Shown in pieces: positions 45,614 through 53,929 of a stretch of DNA of 64,000 nucleotides. The position numbers and the translations under genes are program-made. Source of the stretch: Pseudobacter sp. (lineage in GTDB: Bacteria; Bacteroidota; Bacteroidia; Chitinophagales; Chitinophagaceae); the NCBI GenBank assembly GCA_017849455.1, contig JAFIGX010000009.1, positions 175,699 to 239,698 on the forward strand. Reading direction: 5' to 3'. The notes under the pieces were generated by a model that worked only from the letters and a program-made list of their open reading frames with translations, did no database searches and was not told the origin of the DNA. Numbering within the stretch: position 1 is the first letter of the stretch; each line of letters starts with the position of its first letter.

Positions 45614-46117
45614 CTATAATAAGCGCTTCCCTAAAATCTTGAGACTTCTTTCCACGCCGTCGAGCACGGCGATATTCTCGAGATGGGCCCATTCACTGAA
45701 CCCCAGGCTACTGAAGAGCCGGATGCTGGGTTCGTTATGAGCGAAGATATAGCCCAGCAATGTGTGGATCCCCAGTGCCGGGGCCTGGTCCATGCAATAT
45801 TGCAATAATATTTTTCCCAATCCTTTTCCACGATATGCTTCGCCGATATAGATGCTGATCTCGGCTGTGGCATTATAAGCGGCACGGCCGTAGAAATCCT
45901 GGAAGCTCATCCAGGCAATGATTTCCTGGTCTTCGTTTTCCACCACCCAAAGCGGTCGCTTTTCCGGATGGTGATGACGGAACCAGGGAATCCTGCTTTC
46001 AACGGTCACGGGTTCAAGGTCGGCCGTAACCATTCTGCCGGCGACGGTGGAATTATAGATCGCCACAATGGCCGGGAGGTCTTGCAGCGTTGCATCTCGG
46101 AAGGTCATGGAATGCAA
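45614..46117 (-). CDS. GNAT N-acetyltransferase, phosphinothricin-acetyltransferase-like
   Basis: A 167-residue GNAT-fold acetyltransferase similar to the Pat/Bar/YncA group, which acetylate amino acids or analogues such as methionine sulfoximine. Motif A, which binds acetyl-CoA, is ISIYIGEAYRGKGLGKILL, followed by HTLLGYIFAHNEPSIRLFSS and GFSEWAHLENIAVLDG, typical of this group. An alternative start is the Met at residue 4. A second GNAT gene lies upstream on the same strand with an 11-base gap, so the two are probably co-transcribed. Confidence 0.88.
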   Translation of the reverse strand: MHSMTFRDATLQDLPAIVAIYNSTVAGRMVTADLEPVTVESRIPWFRHHHPEKRPLWVVENEDQEIIAWMSFQDFYGRAAYNATAEISIYIGEAYRGKGLGKILLQYCMDQAPALGIHTLLGYIFAHNEPSIRLFSSLGFSEWAHLENIAVLDGVERSLKILGKRLL

Positions 46118-46128
46118 GATAGGAGAGT

Positions 46129-46554
46129 TTATAATTTTTTCTGAAAATGGAATCCCAGGATCTTGTAACCCTGGTTGATCCAGAACCTGATCCCTTTTTC
46201 GTTCGACACATAGCAGTTCAGCTCTGCAGCGATACAGCCCTTTGAACGTGCATAATCATGGATCCACTGCATCATCAGGTCTCCGATGCCCTTTCCCTGG
46301 TAGCCCGGATGCACCATCACATTATCGGGTTCAATATGTTTGCCCACATAAAATTTATTCAGGACCCACACACCGGAAATGGCGATGAGCTTGTCCTGGT
46401 CATAAACCCCTACGCAGGCATAATTGCGTTGAAGCATGTCCTGCATCCGCTCCTTCAATACTTCTTCAGCGATATTATTATTGTTCAACATGCGCAGCAG
46501 TGGAATGGTGGAGGGCAGTTCTTCTTTTGGAATAAGGCGAATATCGTAAGGCAT
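46129..46554 (-). CDS. GNAT N-acetyltransferase
   Basis: A 141-residue GNAT-fold acetyltransferase. The acetyl-CoA loop is VHPGYQGKGIGDLMMQW (Q-x-x-G-x-G pattern), followed by the beta5 region AAELNCYVSNEKGIRFWIN and GYKILGFHFQKKL. The substrate cannot be told. It is the upstream member of a two-gene GNAT unit. Confidence 0.87.
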   Translation of the reverse strand: MPYDIRLIPKEELPSTIPLLRMLNNNNIAEEVLKERMQDMLQRNYACVGVYDQDKLIAISGVWVLNKFYVGKHIEPDNVMVHPGYQGKGIGDLMMQWIHDYARSKGCIAAELNCYVSNEKGIRFWINQGYKILGFHFQKKL

Positions 46555-46662
46555 AACAAGGTTGATTGGGATTGAAAGTTAGGGATAATTCAGGGAATGG
46601 TTTTTGTTGGCATCCATATAATCCTAAATGTAACCACCAATCGCGAAGGAGAAGATGAAAAA

Positions 46663-48288
46663 CTAGCTTTTCTCTAATCCCTGAATCGTTTGTTCCATTC
46701 TATCCAGCACCTTATTCAACATTACCTCAACGATATATTGTCTGTCTTCTTCGGTAAGACCCTGATGGTATAATTTTTTAAAGAAAGGTTGTTGGTTATT
46801 ATGATTATGGAGAGTAAATCCATAACAATAGTCCTCAATTATAAACCCTAGAGTCAGGTATTCATCATAATTTTCCAAACCAGCTTTTTTAAAGCCTAGC
46901 AGATAATATGAGAATTCAAGCTGGCGCATGCTTCTCAATTTCGCCTCGTTCTCCCAAACTTCATCAAATTGATCTAATTCATGCGTCCTAAATTGATCTC
47001 CACGCCAACTAATTTTTTTACTTATAAAATCATCGTCAAATACTGATAGTCTCCTGATAATTTCCAGGTAAAGAGGTTTTAATCCTTCCTTATACAAATT
47101 CAGGAGAATTGAATATGAAACCGGCATTCGAAGCTCTTCTGTTCTTATTGCTCTTAATTTTTCTTTAATGGCTAACAGTCTCGTTTCTACCGGGCTTAAT
47201 TTCTTCTCATCAAAATCAGTAGTTTCTTTTTGTAATTCTTGTTCAAGTTCCTCAATTGTCGGCATTTCTCCCTTCAATTGTTTGGGTAGGGTCGTTGTGA
47301 GTTCGTATTCTGCTACTCCCATAGGAGTGTCAATACCTTTAAGGGCATATTTTACTACAGTTTCATTAGGTGTCTTACACAGGAGTATACCAATTGTAGG
47401 TTTATGTTGAGAAGTTCGGATTTTTTCATCGATGGAGTTTATATAGAAATTTAGCTTTCCCGTGTATTCCGGCTTGAAGTCCCCTACTTTCAGTTCAAAG
47501 ACCACAAAACAATTCATATGATAATTGTAGAAAAGCAGATCTAAAAAATAGTCATTATCGCCAACGATAAGATTATATTGATTGCCTACGTAAGCAAACC
47601 CCCTGCCCAGCTCCAGCATGAATTTTTTGATATGCAGTATTAACGCTTTTTCCAGGTCTCTTTCTTTAACTTCTTCACTAATCCCTAAGAAGTCGAAAAA
47701 GTAGGGATTTTTCAAACTTTCCCTGGCAAGATCGGATTGCGATTCAGGTAAAGTCTGCTCGAAATTATTAATGGCATGACCCTGCCTTAAATGAAGTTGG
47801 TTATAAATCTGAATTGTCAGCATTGATTTGCTCCAGCCGTTTTCTATTGTTTTTCTGAGGTAAAAAAGTCTTTCTTCCTGAGTTGTTGTTTTATCCAATA
47901 ATATGGTATGATGTGTCCAAGGGATTCCCGTGATTAAAGATTGAAAATCTGTAATTGATTGATTTTTAATTTCTTGTAATTTTGCAGCCACCGGCTGCAA
48001 AATTATCGGACTGGGCCATACTTCTGCGAACTTTTTCATATACCTCAGATTCCTTGCCGACAAGCCTTTAAAATCGGGAAACTCTGTTTTTAGATCTGTG
48101 GCCAGGCGGTCAATTACTTTTGTTCCCCATCCTTCCGCTTTTTCTTGTTTCAATATTATATTCCCTATTTCCCAATAGACCGCAAGAAGATGGGAACTGA
48201 CAATAGTAACTGCTTGTTGCCTTACAAATCTTATTTTTTCCTTTAAATTTTTAAGGATAGAATAATAATCCTGGCCATTACCTGTCAT
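46663..48288 (-). CDS. DUF1016/YhcG-family PD-(D/E)xK nuclease with C-terminal extension
   Basis: A 541-residue protein. Residues 1-165 are the DUF1016 N-terminal helical domain (AVYWEIGNIILKQEKAEGWG, GLSARNLRYMKKFAE, WTHHTILLDK). Residues 190-345 are the YhcG PDDEXK nuclease domain with the catalytic pattern DYFLDLLFYN...VVFELKVGDFKPEY (Asp, then Glu-x-Lys). Typical members end near residue 350-380; here about 180 additional residues follow with no recognised domain. The gene is clearly richer in A+T than its neighbours, which suggests horizontal transfer. The family often occurs in mobile and defence-gene regions; its exact role is unproven. Confidence 0.88.
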   Translation of the reverse strand: MTGNGQDYYSILKNLKEKIRFVRQQAVTIVSSHLLAVYWEIGNIILKQEKAEGWGTKVIDRLATDLKTEFPDFKGLSARNLRYMKKFAEVWPSPIILQPVAAKLQEIKNQSITDFQSLITGIPWTHHTILLDKTTTQEERLFYLRKTIENGWSKSMLTIQIYNQLHLRQGHAINNFEQTLPESQSDLARESLKNPYFFDFLGISEEVKERDLEKALILHIKKFMLELGRGFAYVGNQYNLIVGDNDYFLDLLFYNYHMNCFVVFELKVGDFKPEYTGKLNFYINSIDEKIRTSQHKPTIGILLCKTPNETVVKYALKGIDTPMGVAEYELTTTLPKQLKGEMPTIEELEQELQKETTDFDEKKLSPVETRLLAIKEKLRAIRTEELRMPVSYSILLNLYKEGLKPLYLEIIRRLSVFDDDFISKKISWRGDQFRTHELDQFDEVWENEAKLRSMRQLEFSYYLLGFKKAGLENYDEYLTLGFIIEDYCYGFTLHNHNNQQPFFKKLYHQGLTEEDRQYIVEVMLNKVLDRMEQTIQGLEKS

Positions 48289-48594
48289 AGGCTATGATTT
48301 TAAATATTTATCGGTTGTATATCTGGGTTATATAAATATTAAAGGCAAATTTAATTGGAATAGCCTACAAAAGATAATTTTGGAGGTTGTTTAAAACTAC
48401 TGACAGGTAGTTTTAAACAACCTTAATTTGTTTGTATTTCGGATAATTTTTATTATGCAAAAAGATGTATAATATACGCATTTCCTGCCTCCCACTCACC
48501 CATTCCTGCGAACGGCTCATTGCAGCTTCCCCATCTTCTATTTACTATCAAACTTTGAGTGCTATTTTCCATGTCATAAACCAAATCTTCTACC
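48289..48594. other. 306-base AT-rich divergent intergenic region
   Basis: This gap between the DUF1016 gene and the hydrolase-like lipoprotein holds a perfect 16-bp inverted repeat (48385-48422) and otherwise AT-rich sequence without a convincing ORF or RNA gene. A 76-codon ORF beginning at 48465 overlaps the next gene in another frame and has no coding character. Confidence 0.5.
48385..48422. repeat. Perfect 16-bp inverted repeat with 6-base loop
   Basis: GGTTGTTTAAAACTAC (48385-48400), loop TGACAG, GTAGTTTTAAACAACC (48407-48422). It lies 97 bases upstream of the DUF1016 start and 173 bases upstream of the lipoprotein start. It could be an operator for the nuclease gene, a terminator left from a lost gene, or an end of an inserted element. 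Confidence 0.85.
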
Positions 48595-49356
48595 ATGATC
48601 TCCCTGAAGAAAATATTCCTCACTACGCTGGCGGGAATATTTCTCAGCGCTCTGATGATCATTTGTATCGTTTCCTGCAAAAAAAGCAAGGATAATGATC
48701 AAACCGCCGATGGAGAAGTAAAGCAGGTCGTTGAAACCCAAAACGGCATTACCTACAAACTGTACACGAAAACCAACAGCGCATCTTTCAAAGGCATCCT
48801 CATCATGGGCAGTGGGAATAATGAAAGCAATCCATCGCCCGGCAGCATGGATGGGGCAGCAGAAAATGATCTCTGCAAAAAAGCGGCACAGAACGGTTAT
48901 GCGTCAGCTATCGTACAATACCGGAAAACACCGGGGCTCAGCAACTGGGACCTCAGTGCCCAGATGGTAGGGGAAGACTACGACAAATGTATCAAGGCCA
49001 TTGCTGCTAAATACGGCCTAGATAAAAACAGGTCTGTCATTGGAGGATATTCCTATGCCAGCTATATGCTCCTGACCAATACGGCCGACCGTACAGACCT
49101 TGCCTATTGCAAAGGATTGCTGGCTCCATGCGGCGCCACGGATGCCACTTACTTTCATCTGCCTATTTATAGTATTGTATGCAGTGGTAATAATGAAGAT
49201 GGTGGCCTTTCCGGAAAAAATTTGTACAATGCCATTCGCAATGATTCCCCTTACAAGTCATTAAGTGAAGGCATAACCGATAATAGTTGCAATACTCATT
49301 GCGGCGGCAACTGGACAGACAAGCTATATACCAGGATGGTGAACTGGTTACAATAA
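48595..49356 (+). CDS. Alpha/beta-hydrolase-like lipoprotein
   Basis: A 253-residue protein with lipobox CIVSC preceded by a long hydrophobic signal. The mature part resembles an alpha/beta hydrolase: a strand ILIMGSGNNESNPSPGSMDG that could form the oxyanion site, the nucleophile elbow GGYSYAS with the likely catalytic Ser, and a C-terminal CNTHCGGNW with the likely His. The elbow GYSYA differs from the usual GxSxG by having Ala at the last position. Several Cys residues may form disulfides. It is probably a periplasmic esterase or peptidase of unknown substrate. Confidence 0.65.
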   Translation: MISLKKIFLTTLAGIFLSALMIICIVSCKKSKDNDQTADGEVKQVVETQNGITYKLYTKTNSASFKGILIMGSGNNESNPSPGSMDGAAENDLCKKAAQNGYASAIVQYRKTPGLSNWDLSAQMVGEDYDKCIKAIAAKYGLDKNRSVIGGYSYASYMLLTNTADRTDLAYCKGLLAPCGATDATYFHLPIYSIVCSGNNEDGGLSGKNLYNAIRNDSPYKSLSEGITDNSCNTHCGGNWTDKLYTRMVNWLQ

Positions 49357-49510
49357 AAACTCACCAATGTTACACAGGCCATCCTCGATAGTGGTAACGT
49401 ATTGGTATATATGAAATTTGTTGCCGATCGTCAGGGCCCGACTACTCGAAGATGAGCTATGAGGAGGTTTGTAAATTGCTGAAGATACCAGAATAAGATC
49501 AACCAGAAAT

Positions 49511-49550
49511 AAACAGGTGGCCCCGAAAGCTTTCGGGGCCACCTGTTTTA
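49511..49550. terminator. Bidirectional terminator, perfect 38-base palindrome
   Basis: AAACAGGTGGCCCCGAAAG (49511-49529) is followed directly by its reverse complement (49530-49548). Each strand is flanked by a T run after the stem, so it can stop both the lipoprotein transcript and the convergent gdhA transcript. Confidence 0.88.
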
Positions 49551-49570
49551 TATCGTTCAGCAAACAATCA

Positions 49571-50980
49571 TTATGGGAAAATTCCCAGTTCTGCATAACT
49601 GGTGCCCACTTTGTTGATGGCTACCACGTAAGCGGCAGTACGCATATCAGGGATCTCCGGGTTGGCTTTCCAGGCATCCATCACTTCACGGGTAGCGGCG
49701 ATCATGGTCTCTTCGAGGCCACTGCGCACCAGGTCCACTTCCTCCGGCCCATGCATGATGAATTCTTTTTCTTTCTGGTTTACTTTCTTACCGGTCAACC
49801 CTTCGATCTGCCCGAGGATCTGCGAATTCAGGTTTTCTGTAAAACGCTTTTCCATTCTACCATAACGCACATGGCTAAGGTTTTTCAGCCATTCGAAATA
49901 GGAAACGGTGACACCGCCGGCATTGAGGTACATATCGGGAACTACCAGTGTACCTTTTTTAGCCAGGATATCATCGGCTTCAGGAGTGAGCGGGCCGTTG
50001 GCAGCTTCGCCGATCACTTTGGCTTTAACACGGGAGGCATTCTCGCCATTGATCACGTTCTCCAGCGCGGCAGGGATCAGGATATCGCATTCCATTTCCA
50101 GTGCATCGGTATTTTTAGCAAAATTGGTAGCGCCGGGGAAGTTCAGGATGGAGCCGGTCTTCCTGCGATGTTCCACCACGGCATCCACGTTCAGCCCGTC
50201 TTTGCTCCAGATGGCCCCTTCATATTCTGCCAGGGCTACGATCTTTGCACCAGCTTCCTGGAAGAATTTGGCGCTATGATAGCCCACATTACCCAGGCCC
50301 TGAACAGCCACACGCTTGCCTTCAACACCGGTGGTCAGGCCCAGTTTGTCCATCACATCTTTCATATTGCATACTTCGCGCAAACCGAAGAACACCCCGA
50401 GGCCGGTAGCTTCGCGGCGTCCGCGTACACCACCCTGTGTAACGGGCTTGCCGGTCACGCAACCCAGTCCGTCGATCTCGCCGGGGCGCATACTGGTATA
50501 GGTATCCACGATCCAGGCCATCTCACGTTCGCCGGTGCCATAGTCGGGCGCAGGTACATCGATGCCAGGTCCTATGAAATTCTTTTTAATCAGCTCGGAA
50601 GTATAACGGCGGGTGATCTTTTCAAGATCATAAGGCGTATACTTTTTGGGGTCGATGGTAATACCTCCCTTGGCGCCAGCGAATGGTACGTTCACGATAG
50701 CACATTTATAGGTCATCAATGCCGCAAGGGCCATCACCTCATCGAGGTTAACGCTCAGGGCGAAACGGATACCACCTTTACAGGGCAGTTTATGATGCGA
50801 GTGCTGAACCCGGTAGGCTTTGATCACTTCGATCTTATCGCCGATCTTCACGGGAAAGTGCATACGATACACCGCATTGCATTGTTTGATCTGCTCCAGG
50901 ATACCCGGATCCCATTTGGTAAACTTGGCGGCTTTGTCGAAACTTTTTTCCACCGCTCCAAAAAAACTGTACTCTGACAT
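49571..50980 (-). CDS. gdhA: Glutamate dehydrogenase (Glu/Leu/Phe/Val dehydrogenase family)
   Basis: A 469-residue enzyme that interconverts glutamate and 2-oxoglutarate plus ammonia. Family motifs are [10 protein letters not shown], the catalytic Lys region [30 protein letters not shown] and the nucleotide-binding [16 protein letters not shown]. It is about 20-50 residues longer than many hexameric enzymes, with a short N-terminal extension. Coenzyme preference cannot be decided by eye. It supplies the substrate side of the TCA enzyme encoded by sucA and sucB, but is not linked to it. A bidirectional terminator follows. Confidence 0.95.
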   Translation of the reverse strand: MSEYSFFGAVEKSFDKAAKFTKWDPGILEQIKQCNAVYRMHFPVKIGDKIEVIKAYRVQHSHHKLPCKGGIRFALSVNLDEVMALAALMTYKCAIVNVPFAGAKGGITIDPKKYTPYDLEKITRRYTSELIKKNFIGPGIDVPAPDYGTGEREMAWIVDTYTSMRPGEIDGLGCVTGKPVTQGGVRGRREATGLGVFFGLREVCNMKDVMDKLGLTTGVEGKRVAVQGLGNVGYHSAKFFQEAGAKIVALAEYEGAIWSKDGLNVDAVVEHRRKTGSILNFPGATNFAKNTDALEMECDILIPAALENVINGENASRVKAKVIGEAANGPLTPEADDILAKKGTLVVPDMYLNAGGVTVSYFEWLKNLSHVRYGRMEKRFTENLNSQILGQIEGLTGKKVNQKEKEFIMHGPEEVDLVRSGLEETMIAATREVMDAWKANPEIPDMRTAAYVVAINKVGTSYAELGIFP

Positions 50981-51083
50981 GATTAAGCTATTTAAAAGGT
51001 GAATTGGTGACTGCTTGAACGTTCAATAACAAATAAAGTTGTATGCTGTCATGCCGATAATTGTTATCGAAGTGCCGGCAGTA

Positions 51084-51302
51084 CTATCGACTTGCTTTTT
51101 CCAGCTTTGAAATTTTACGGTCGAGCCTGTATACATAGAGGAACAGGCCCAGGAGGATCGTTACGGCTACAGCCACAACCACATATATCTTTCCATCCGC
51201 TCTCAATCCTGTTGCCTGTTCTGCGCCCTGTGCAGCAGTTCCCTGTGCAGATGCCCAGAACATCAGCAGCAGGGAGAACAGGGTTAACGTTAAATGCTTC
51301 AT
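51084..51302 (-). CDS. CcmD-like small membrane protein
   Basis: A 72-residue protein with a signal-like N-terminal helix (1-20), a short periplasmic part and one transmembrane helix (KIYVVVAVAVTILLGLFLYV) followed by the basic cytosolic tail RLDRKISKLEKA. The position directly after ccmC (9-base gap) and the topology are those of CcmD, which helps release haem-loaded CcmE in cytochrome c maturation. The sequence itself is little conserved, so the call rests mostly on context. Confidence 0.75.
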   Translation of the reverse strand: MKHLTLTLFSLLLMFWASAQGTAAQGAEQATGLRADGKIYVVVAVAVTILLGLFLYVYRLDRKISKLEKASR

Positions 51303-51311
51303 GAGTAAAAG

Positions 51312-51983
51312 TTAATGCAAATGTTTTTGCTCTTCCAGGAACCTGACCCTCAGACGAAGTGTACTGATCCATACCCCCAGCAGGGTCCAGCCGGCAACGG
51401 CAGGCCAGAATACCATACGCATGGTAGGATCGAGATCGTTTCCTCCGAAACCGGGGTTCCCTTCCACGCCTTTGCCGCCGGGGTGCAATGATTCCACCAG
51501 CCGGGGCAAGACCATGATCATCGGGACGTAAATAAAATAGGCAAAAATGTTATACACGGCCGCCACACGGGCTTTCTTATCGATATCGGTCATGGAATTG
51601 CGTAACACGAAATAGGCCAGGTAGATCAGGAGGGCAATGGCAGCTCCCAATTGTTTGGGATCATTGTTCCAGGGCGCTCCCCAGGTATAATTGGCCCAGA
51701 TCATTCCGGTGAGCAATCCCAGGCAACCCATCACAGTGGCCGTTCTGGCAAACTCCGTGGCATAGAGATCATAGTTATGCTGTGGCTTTCGCAGGTATAA
51801 TATGGAGTATACCAGTGAAACGGAAACCAGGATAAGCTGACCGAACCACATGGGCACATGGAAGAATAGATTGCGGATGGTCTCATAGAGGTTACCGATC
51901 GTTGGCACTTTGATCAAAAAGCCTGCGATAAAAGTGTAGAGCAGTAAAATAAAACTCAGTATTTTCCACCAGTACTGGCGCAT
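51312..51983 (-). CDS. ccmC: Haem exporter/handler CcmC (cytochrome c biogenesis, CcsA-like)
   Basis: A 223-residue inner-membrane protein with six hydrophobic segments. It carries the tryptophan-rich haem loop in variant form, WANYTWGAPWNNDPK, and two probable axial histidines, in FFHVPMWF and ESLHPGG. In cytochrome c maturation CcmC presents haem to CcmE. It is transcribed with the downstream ccmD-like gene. A promoter box lies 78 bases upstream, and repeat C1 separates it from ccmB. Confidence 0.92.
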   Translation of the reverse strand: MRQYWWKILSFILLLYTFIAGFLIKVPTIGNLYETIRNLFFHVPMWFGQLILVSVSLVYSILYLRKPQHNYDLYATEFARTATVMGCLGLLTGMIWANYTWGAPWNNDPKQLGAAIALLIYLAYFVLRNSMTDIDKKARVAAVYNIFAYFIYVPMIMVLPRLVESLHPGGKGVEGNPGFGGNDLDPTMRMVFWPAVAGWTLLGVWISTLRLRVRFLEEQKHLH

Positions 51984-52060
51984 AAATTCCCGTCATTGGT
52001 TATGGTCATTGGCTGGAGTAAATTCGTTTAGGGTGGTCGCCAACTACCTGATTAAGTGGG

Positions 52061-52068
52061 CAAAATTA
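52061..52068 (-). promoter_or_regulatory. Bacteroidetes -7 box of ccmC
   Basis: On the minus strand this reads TAATTTTG, matching TAnnTTTG, 78 bases upstream of the ccmC start. No -33 TTTG is seen. Confidence 0.4.
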
Positions 52069-52081
52069 GGGGAAAATATTT

Positions 52082-52216
52082 GTCTGAACCATGTTTTGTA
52101 AGATTTAAAGGATTATGATGAAAACATGGAAGAAACAATTTGTATTAATAGCAACTTTTCGAAAATCAACTGCCTTTCTTCCCAATCCTTTAAATCTTAC
52201 AAATCATGGTTCAGAC
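52082..52216. repeat. Family C inverted element, copy C1 (long)
   Basis: The arms of about 33 bases begin GTCTGAACC (52082-52090) and end GGTTCAGAC (52208-52216). Inner parts TTGTAAGATTTAAAGGATT and AATCCTTTAAATCTTACAA are exact inverted repeats. The loop is about 68 bases with no ORF. It lies 4 bases after the ccmB stop, within the ccm gene cluster. Confidence 0.88.
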
Positions 52217-52220
52217 GGGC

Positions 52221-52883
52221 CTAGTCTTTCCAGAGAAAGGGGAAAAGTATCACGGCCAGCACGATCACCAGCAGATCGAGACCGGCCAGCAGTGCGATCA
52301 ATTGCCATAGTCCCGATTGGACCACATCTGCAAATGCTATGGAAGATATCCGCATCAGCAACATCAGTTGCGGAATGATGAGCGGGAAACCCATGATGGC
52401 CATCATGGCCGCATTCTGCTGGGCGCGCGCTGCAATGGCCGCCAGGAAAGTGAATACCAGGCTGAGGCTGCAACCGCCCAGGCAAACCATTCCCACGAAT
52501 TTCAGCGGATGCTGCAAAGGATTGCCCAGCAACAACTGGAAGAGGAGAAGGCTTACCAGGCTCATCAGTATCATGAGGCCGGCATTGAATACCAGTTTCG
52601 ACAAAACGAAATCCCTCGCCCCAGCGATCGTATAGAAATACAACATGCGGCCACGGCTCTCCTGCAAAAAGCTTTTGGCCACGGCATTCACGCAAATGAA
52701 CAACTGGATCATCCAGAACAGCCCGTTCCACACTTTTTCTTCAGGCTGCTCCATGGCGAGGTATAAAACGAAAATGGTGGAAGCCACGTACAATACGATC
52801 CCGTAAAAAGTGTACTGTTGCCTGATCTCCAGCAACAGGTCCTTTTTTACAAGGGCTATGATATGATGTAGTGGTTTGCTCAT
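52221..52883 (-). CDS. ccmB: Haem exporter protein B
   Basis: A 220-residue inner-membrane protein with six hydrophobic segments, the membrane partner of the CcmA ATPase in releasing haem-CcmE. Family stretches include IIALVKKDLLLEIRQ, FVLSKLVFNAGLMILMSL and AIMGFPLIIPQLMLL. The start is set at 52883 (MSKPLHHIIALVKKD); the frame is open 23 codons further, but that part is translated family B repeat. ccmA is not in the window, which is common in Bacteroidetes. ccmC follows after a 237-base gap filled mostly by repeat C1. Confidence 0.92.
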   Translation of the reverse strand: MSKPLHHIIALVKKDLLLEIRQQYTFYGIVLYVASTIFVLYLAMEQPEEKVWNGLFWMIQLFICVNAVAKSFLQESRGRMLYFYTIAGARDFVLSKLVFNAGLMILMSLVSLLLFQLLLGNPLQHPLKFVGMVCLGGCSLSLVFTFLAAIAARAQQNAAMMAIMGFPLIIPQLMLLMRISSIAFADVVQSGLWQLIALLAGLDLLVIVLAVILFPFLWKD

Positions 52884-52912
52884 GGTGAATGGAGCCACGA
52901 AAGTAATACATA

Positions 52913-52952
52913 GTTGATAAGTTGAAAAGTTGATAAGTTGACAGGTCGACAA
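52913..52952. repeat. Family B octamer element, single arm (copy B2)
   Basis: Five tandem 8-bp units: GTTGATAA, GTTGAAAA, GTTGATAA, GTTGACAG, GTCGACAA. No opposite arm is found. It lies just upstream of TACTTTCG (minus strand, 52898-52905), a one-mismatch -7 box for ccmB, as copy B1 lies upstream of the mnmA box. Confidence 0.75.
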
Positions 52953-52992
52953 CCACGCACTCGGTGAAAAGAACTAATTTGCTCCTTTAATA

Positions 52993-53904
52993 ATGACTAT
53001 GAGGAAACGCCTCTCATGCTGCTGGCCCTGCCTGCTATCGCTACTGTCCGTATTCTTGACTGGCTGTATGTCCAAATCTGCTGATCTCAGATTTCTGCCA
53101 GAAACCGGTGGGATATACCAGTACATCTTTGAATATACGGTCGACCAGCAGTACATGGACCAACCGATGAAATCCAATCTGAAAGCGACCTTCACACTTT
53201 TTGTTACCGGCGGGGAAGGGGCAGACAAGGTCCTCAAAGCCAAATACGACCGCTTCGCCATCGATATGCAATCACCCTCAGGCAATCTCTCCGCCGATAC
53301 CGATCAGGCGGTTCCCGGTGCAGAAGCTATCCGGGCCGATCCATCCAAAATGATCGGCCGGCTCTTTCATGCGATCAAGGGACAGGCGTTCACCATCAGA
53401 ATTAACCAGTTGGGTCAGGTAACCGCGGTGGGCGGCCTCGATTCTATCGTTGACCATATCACCGGCACGATCATCACTGAATTATCATTGCCCGCTTCAC
53501 AACAGGAAGGGATCAGGAACACAGCTGCAGCGCAGTTCAATGAATCGTCGATCAGGGACATGGTACAGCAGGCATTTTATTTTTATCCCGGCAGATCGGT
53601 AAAGGCCGGGGACCGCTGGACGAGGAACATGCTTCAGCAACATGGCTATCCGCTTTCGGTCACCACCGATTATACCGTACGGTCCATTGTCCGCGATCTG
53701 GTAACGCTGGATGCCATCTCCAGGCTCGAAGCCAATTTAGAACAGGGGGGCTTGCTCACCGGTGAGCAACACAGTGTGTTGGAAGTGGATGCAAAGACCG
53801 GCATGCTGAAATCAACGGCGGCTGAACAAAAATTGAAAGGTGAACTCAATGGATTCCCCATGGAGATGGTCACCAAAGGAACTATCACGGGAAGAAAGTT
53901 TTAA
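52993..53904 (+). CDS. DUF6263-like lipoprotein
   Basis: A 303-residue protein with lipobox LTGC (after LSLLSVFL). The mature part matches the Bacteroidetes family typified by RLFHAIKGQAFTIRINQLGQ and GRSVKAGDRWTRN: long beta-rich proteins measuring about 300 residues and called DUF6263. No catalytic motif is visible. It is probably a periplasmic or outer-membrane lipoprotein. It diverges from ccmB and converges on the thymidine kinase gene. The function is unknown. An alternative start is the Met at residue 3. Confidence 0.75.
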   Translation: MTMRKRLSCCWPCLLSLLSVFLTGCMSKSADLRFLPETGGIYQYIFEYTVDQQYMDQPMKSNLKATFTLFVTGGEGADKVLKAKYDRFAIDMQSPSGNLSADTDQAVPGAEAIRADPSKMIGRLFHAIKGQAFTIRINQLGQVTAVGGLDSIVDHITGTIITELSLPASQQEGIRNTAAAQFNESSIRDMVQQAFYFYPGRSVKAGDRWTRNMLQQHGYPLSVTTDYTVRSIVRDLVTLDAISRLEANLEQGGLLTGEQHSVLEVDAKTGMLKSTAAEQKLKGELNGFPMEMVTKGTITGRKF

Positions 53905-53929
53905 ACCTTTTATCTCCTTCTCCACCCGC

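Noticed and set aside
48465..48695. A 76-codon plus-strand ORF upstream of and overlapping the hydrolase-like lipoprotein
   Set aside because: Overlaps the signal-peptide coding region of a convincing gene in another frame and has no coding character.
49398..49496. Short open stretch ending SYEEVCKLLKIPE, like a helix-turn-helix fragment
   Set aside because: Only 33 codons without a proper start or upstream remainder; it could be a gene remnant but the evidence is too thin.
49517..50977. A 486-codon open frame on the plus strand antisense to gdhA
   Set aside because: It mirrors the codon phase of gdhA, has low-complexity His/Phe-rich translation and no family resemblance; gdhA is unmistakable on the other strand.
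52884..52952. N-terminal extension of ccmB by 23 codons
   Set aside because: The extra residues are translated family B repeat (MSTCQLINFSTYQL) and lie upstream of the natural start MSKPLHHIIALVKKD.
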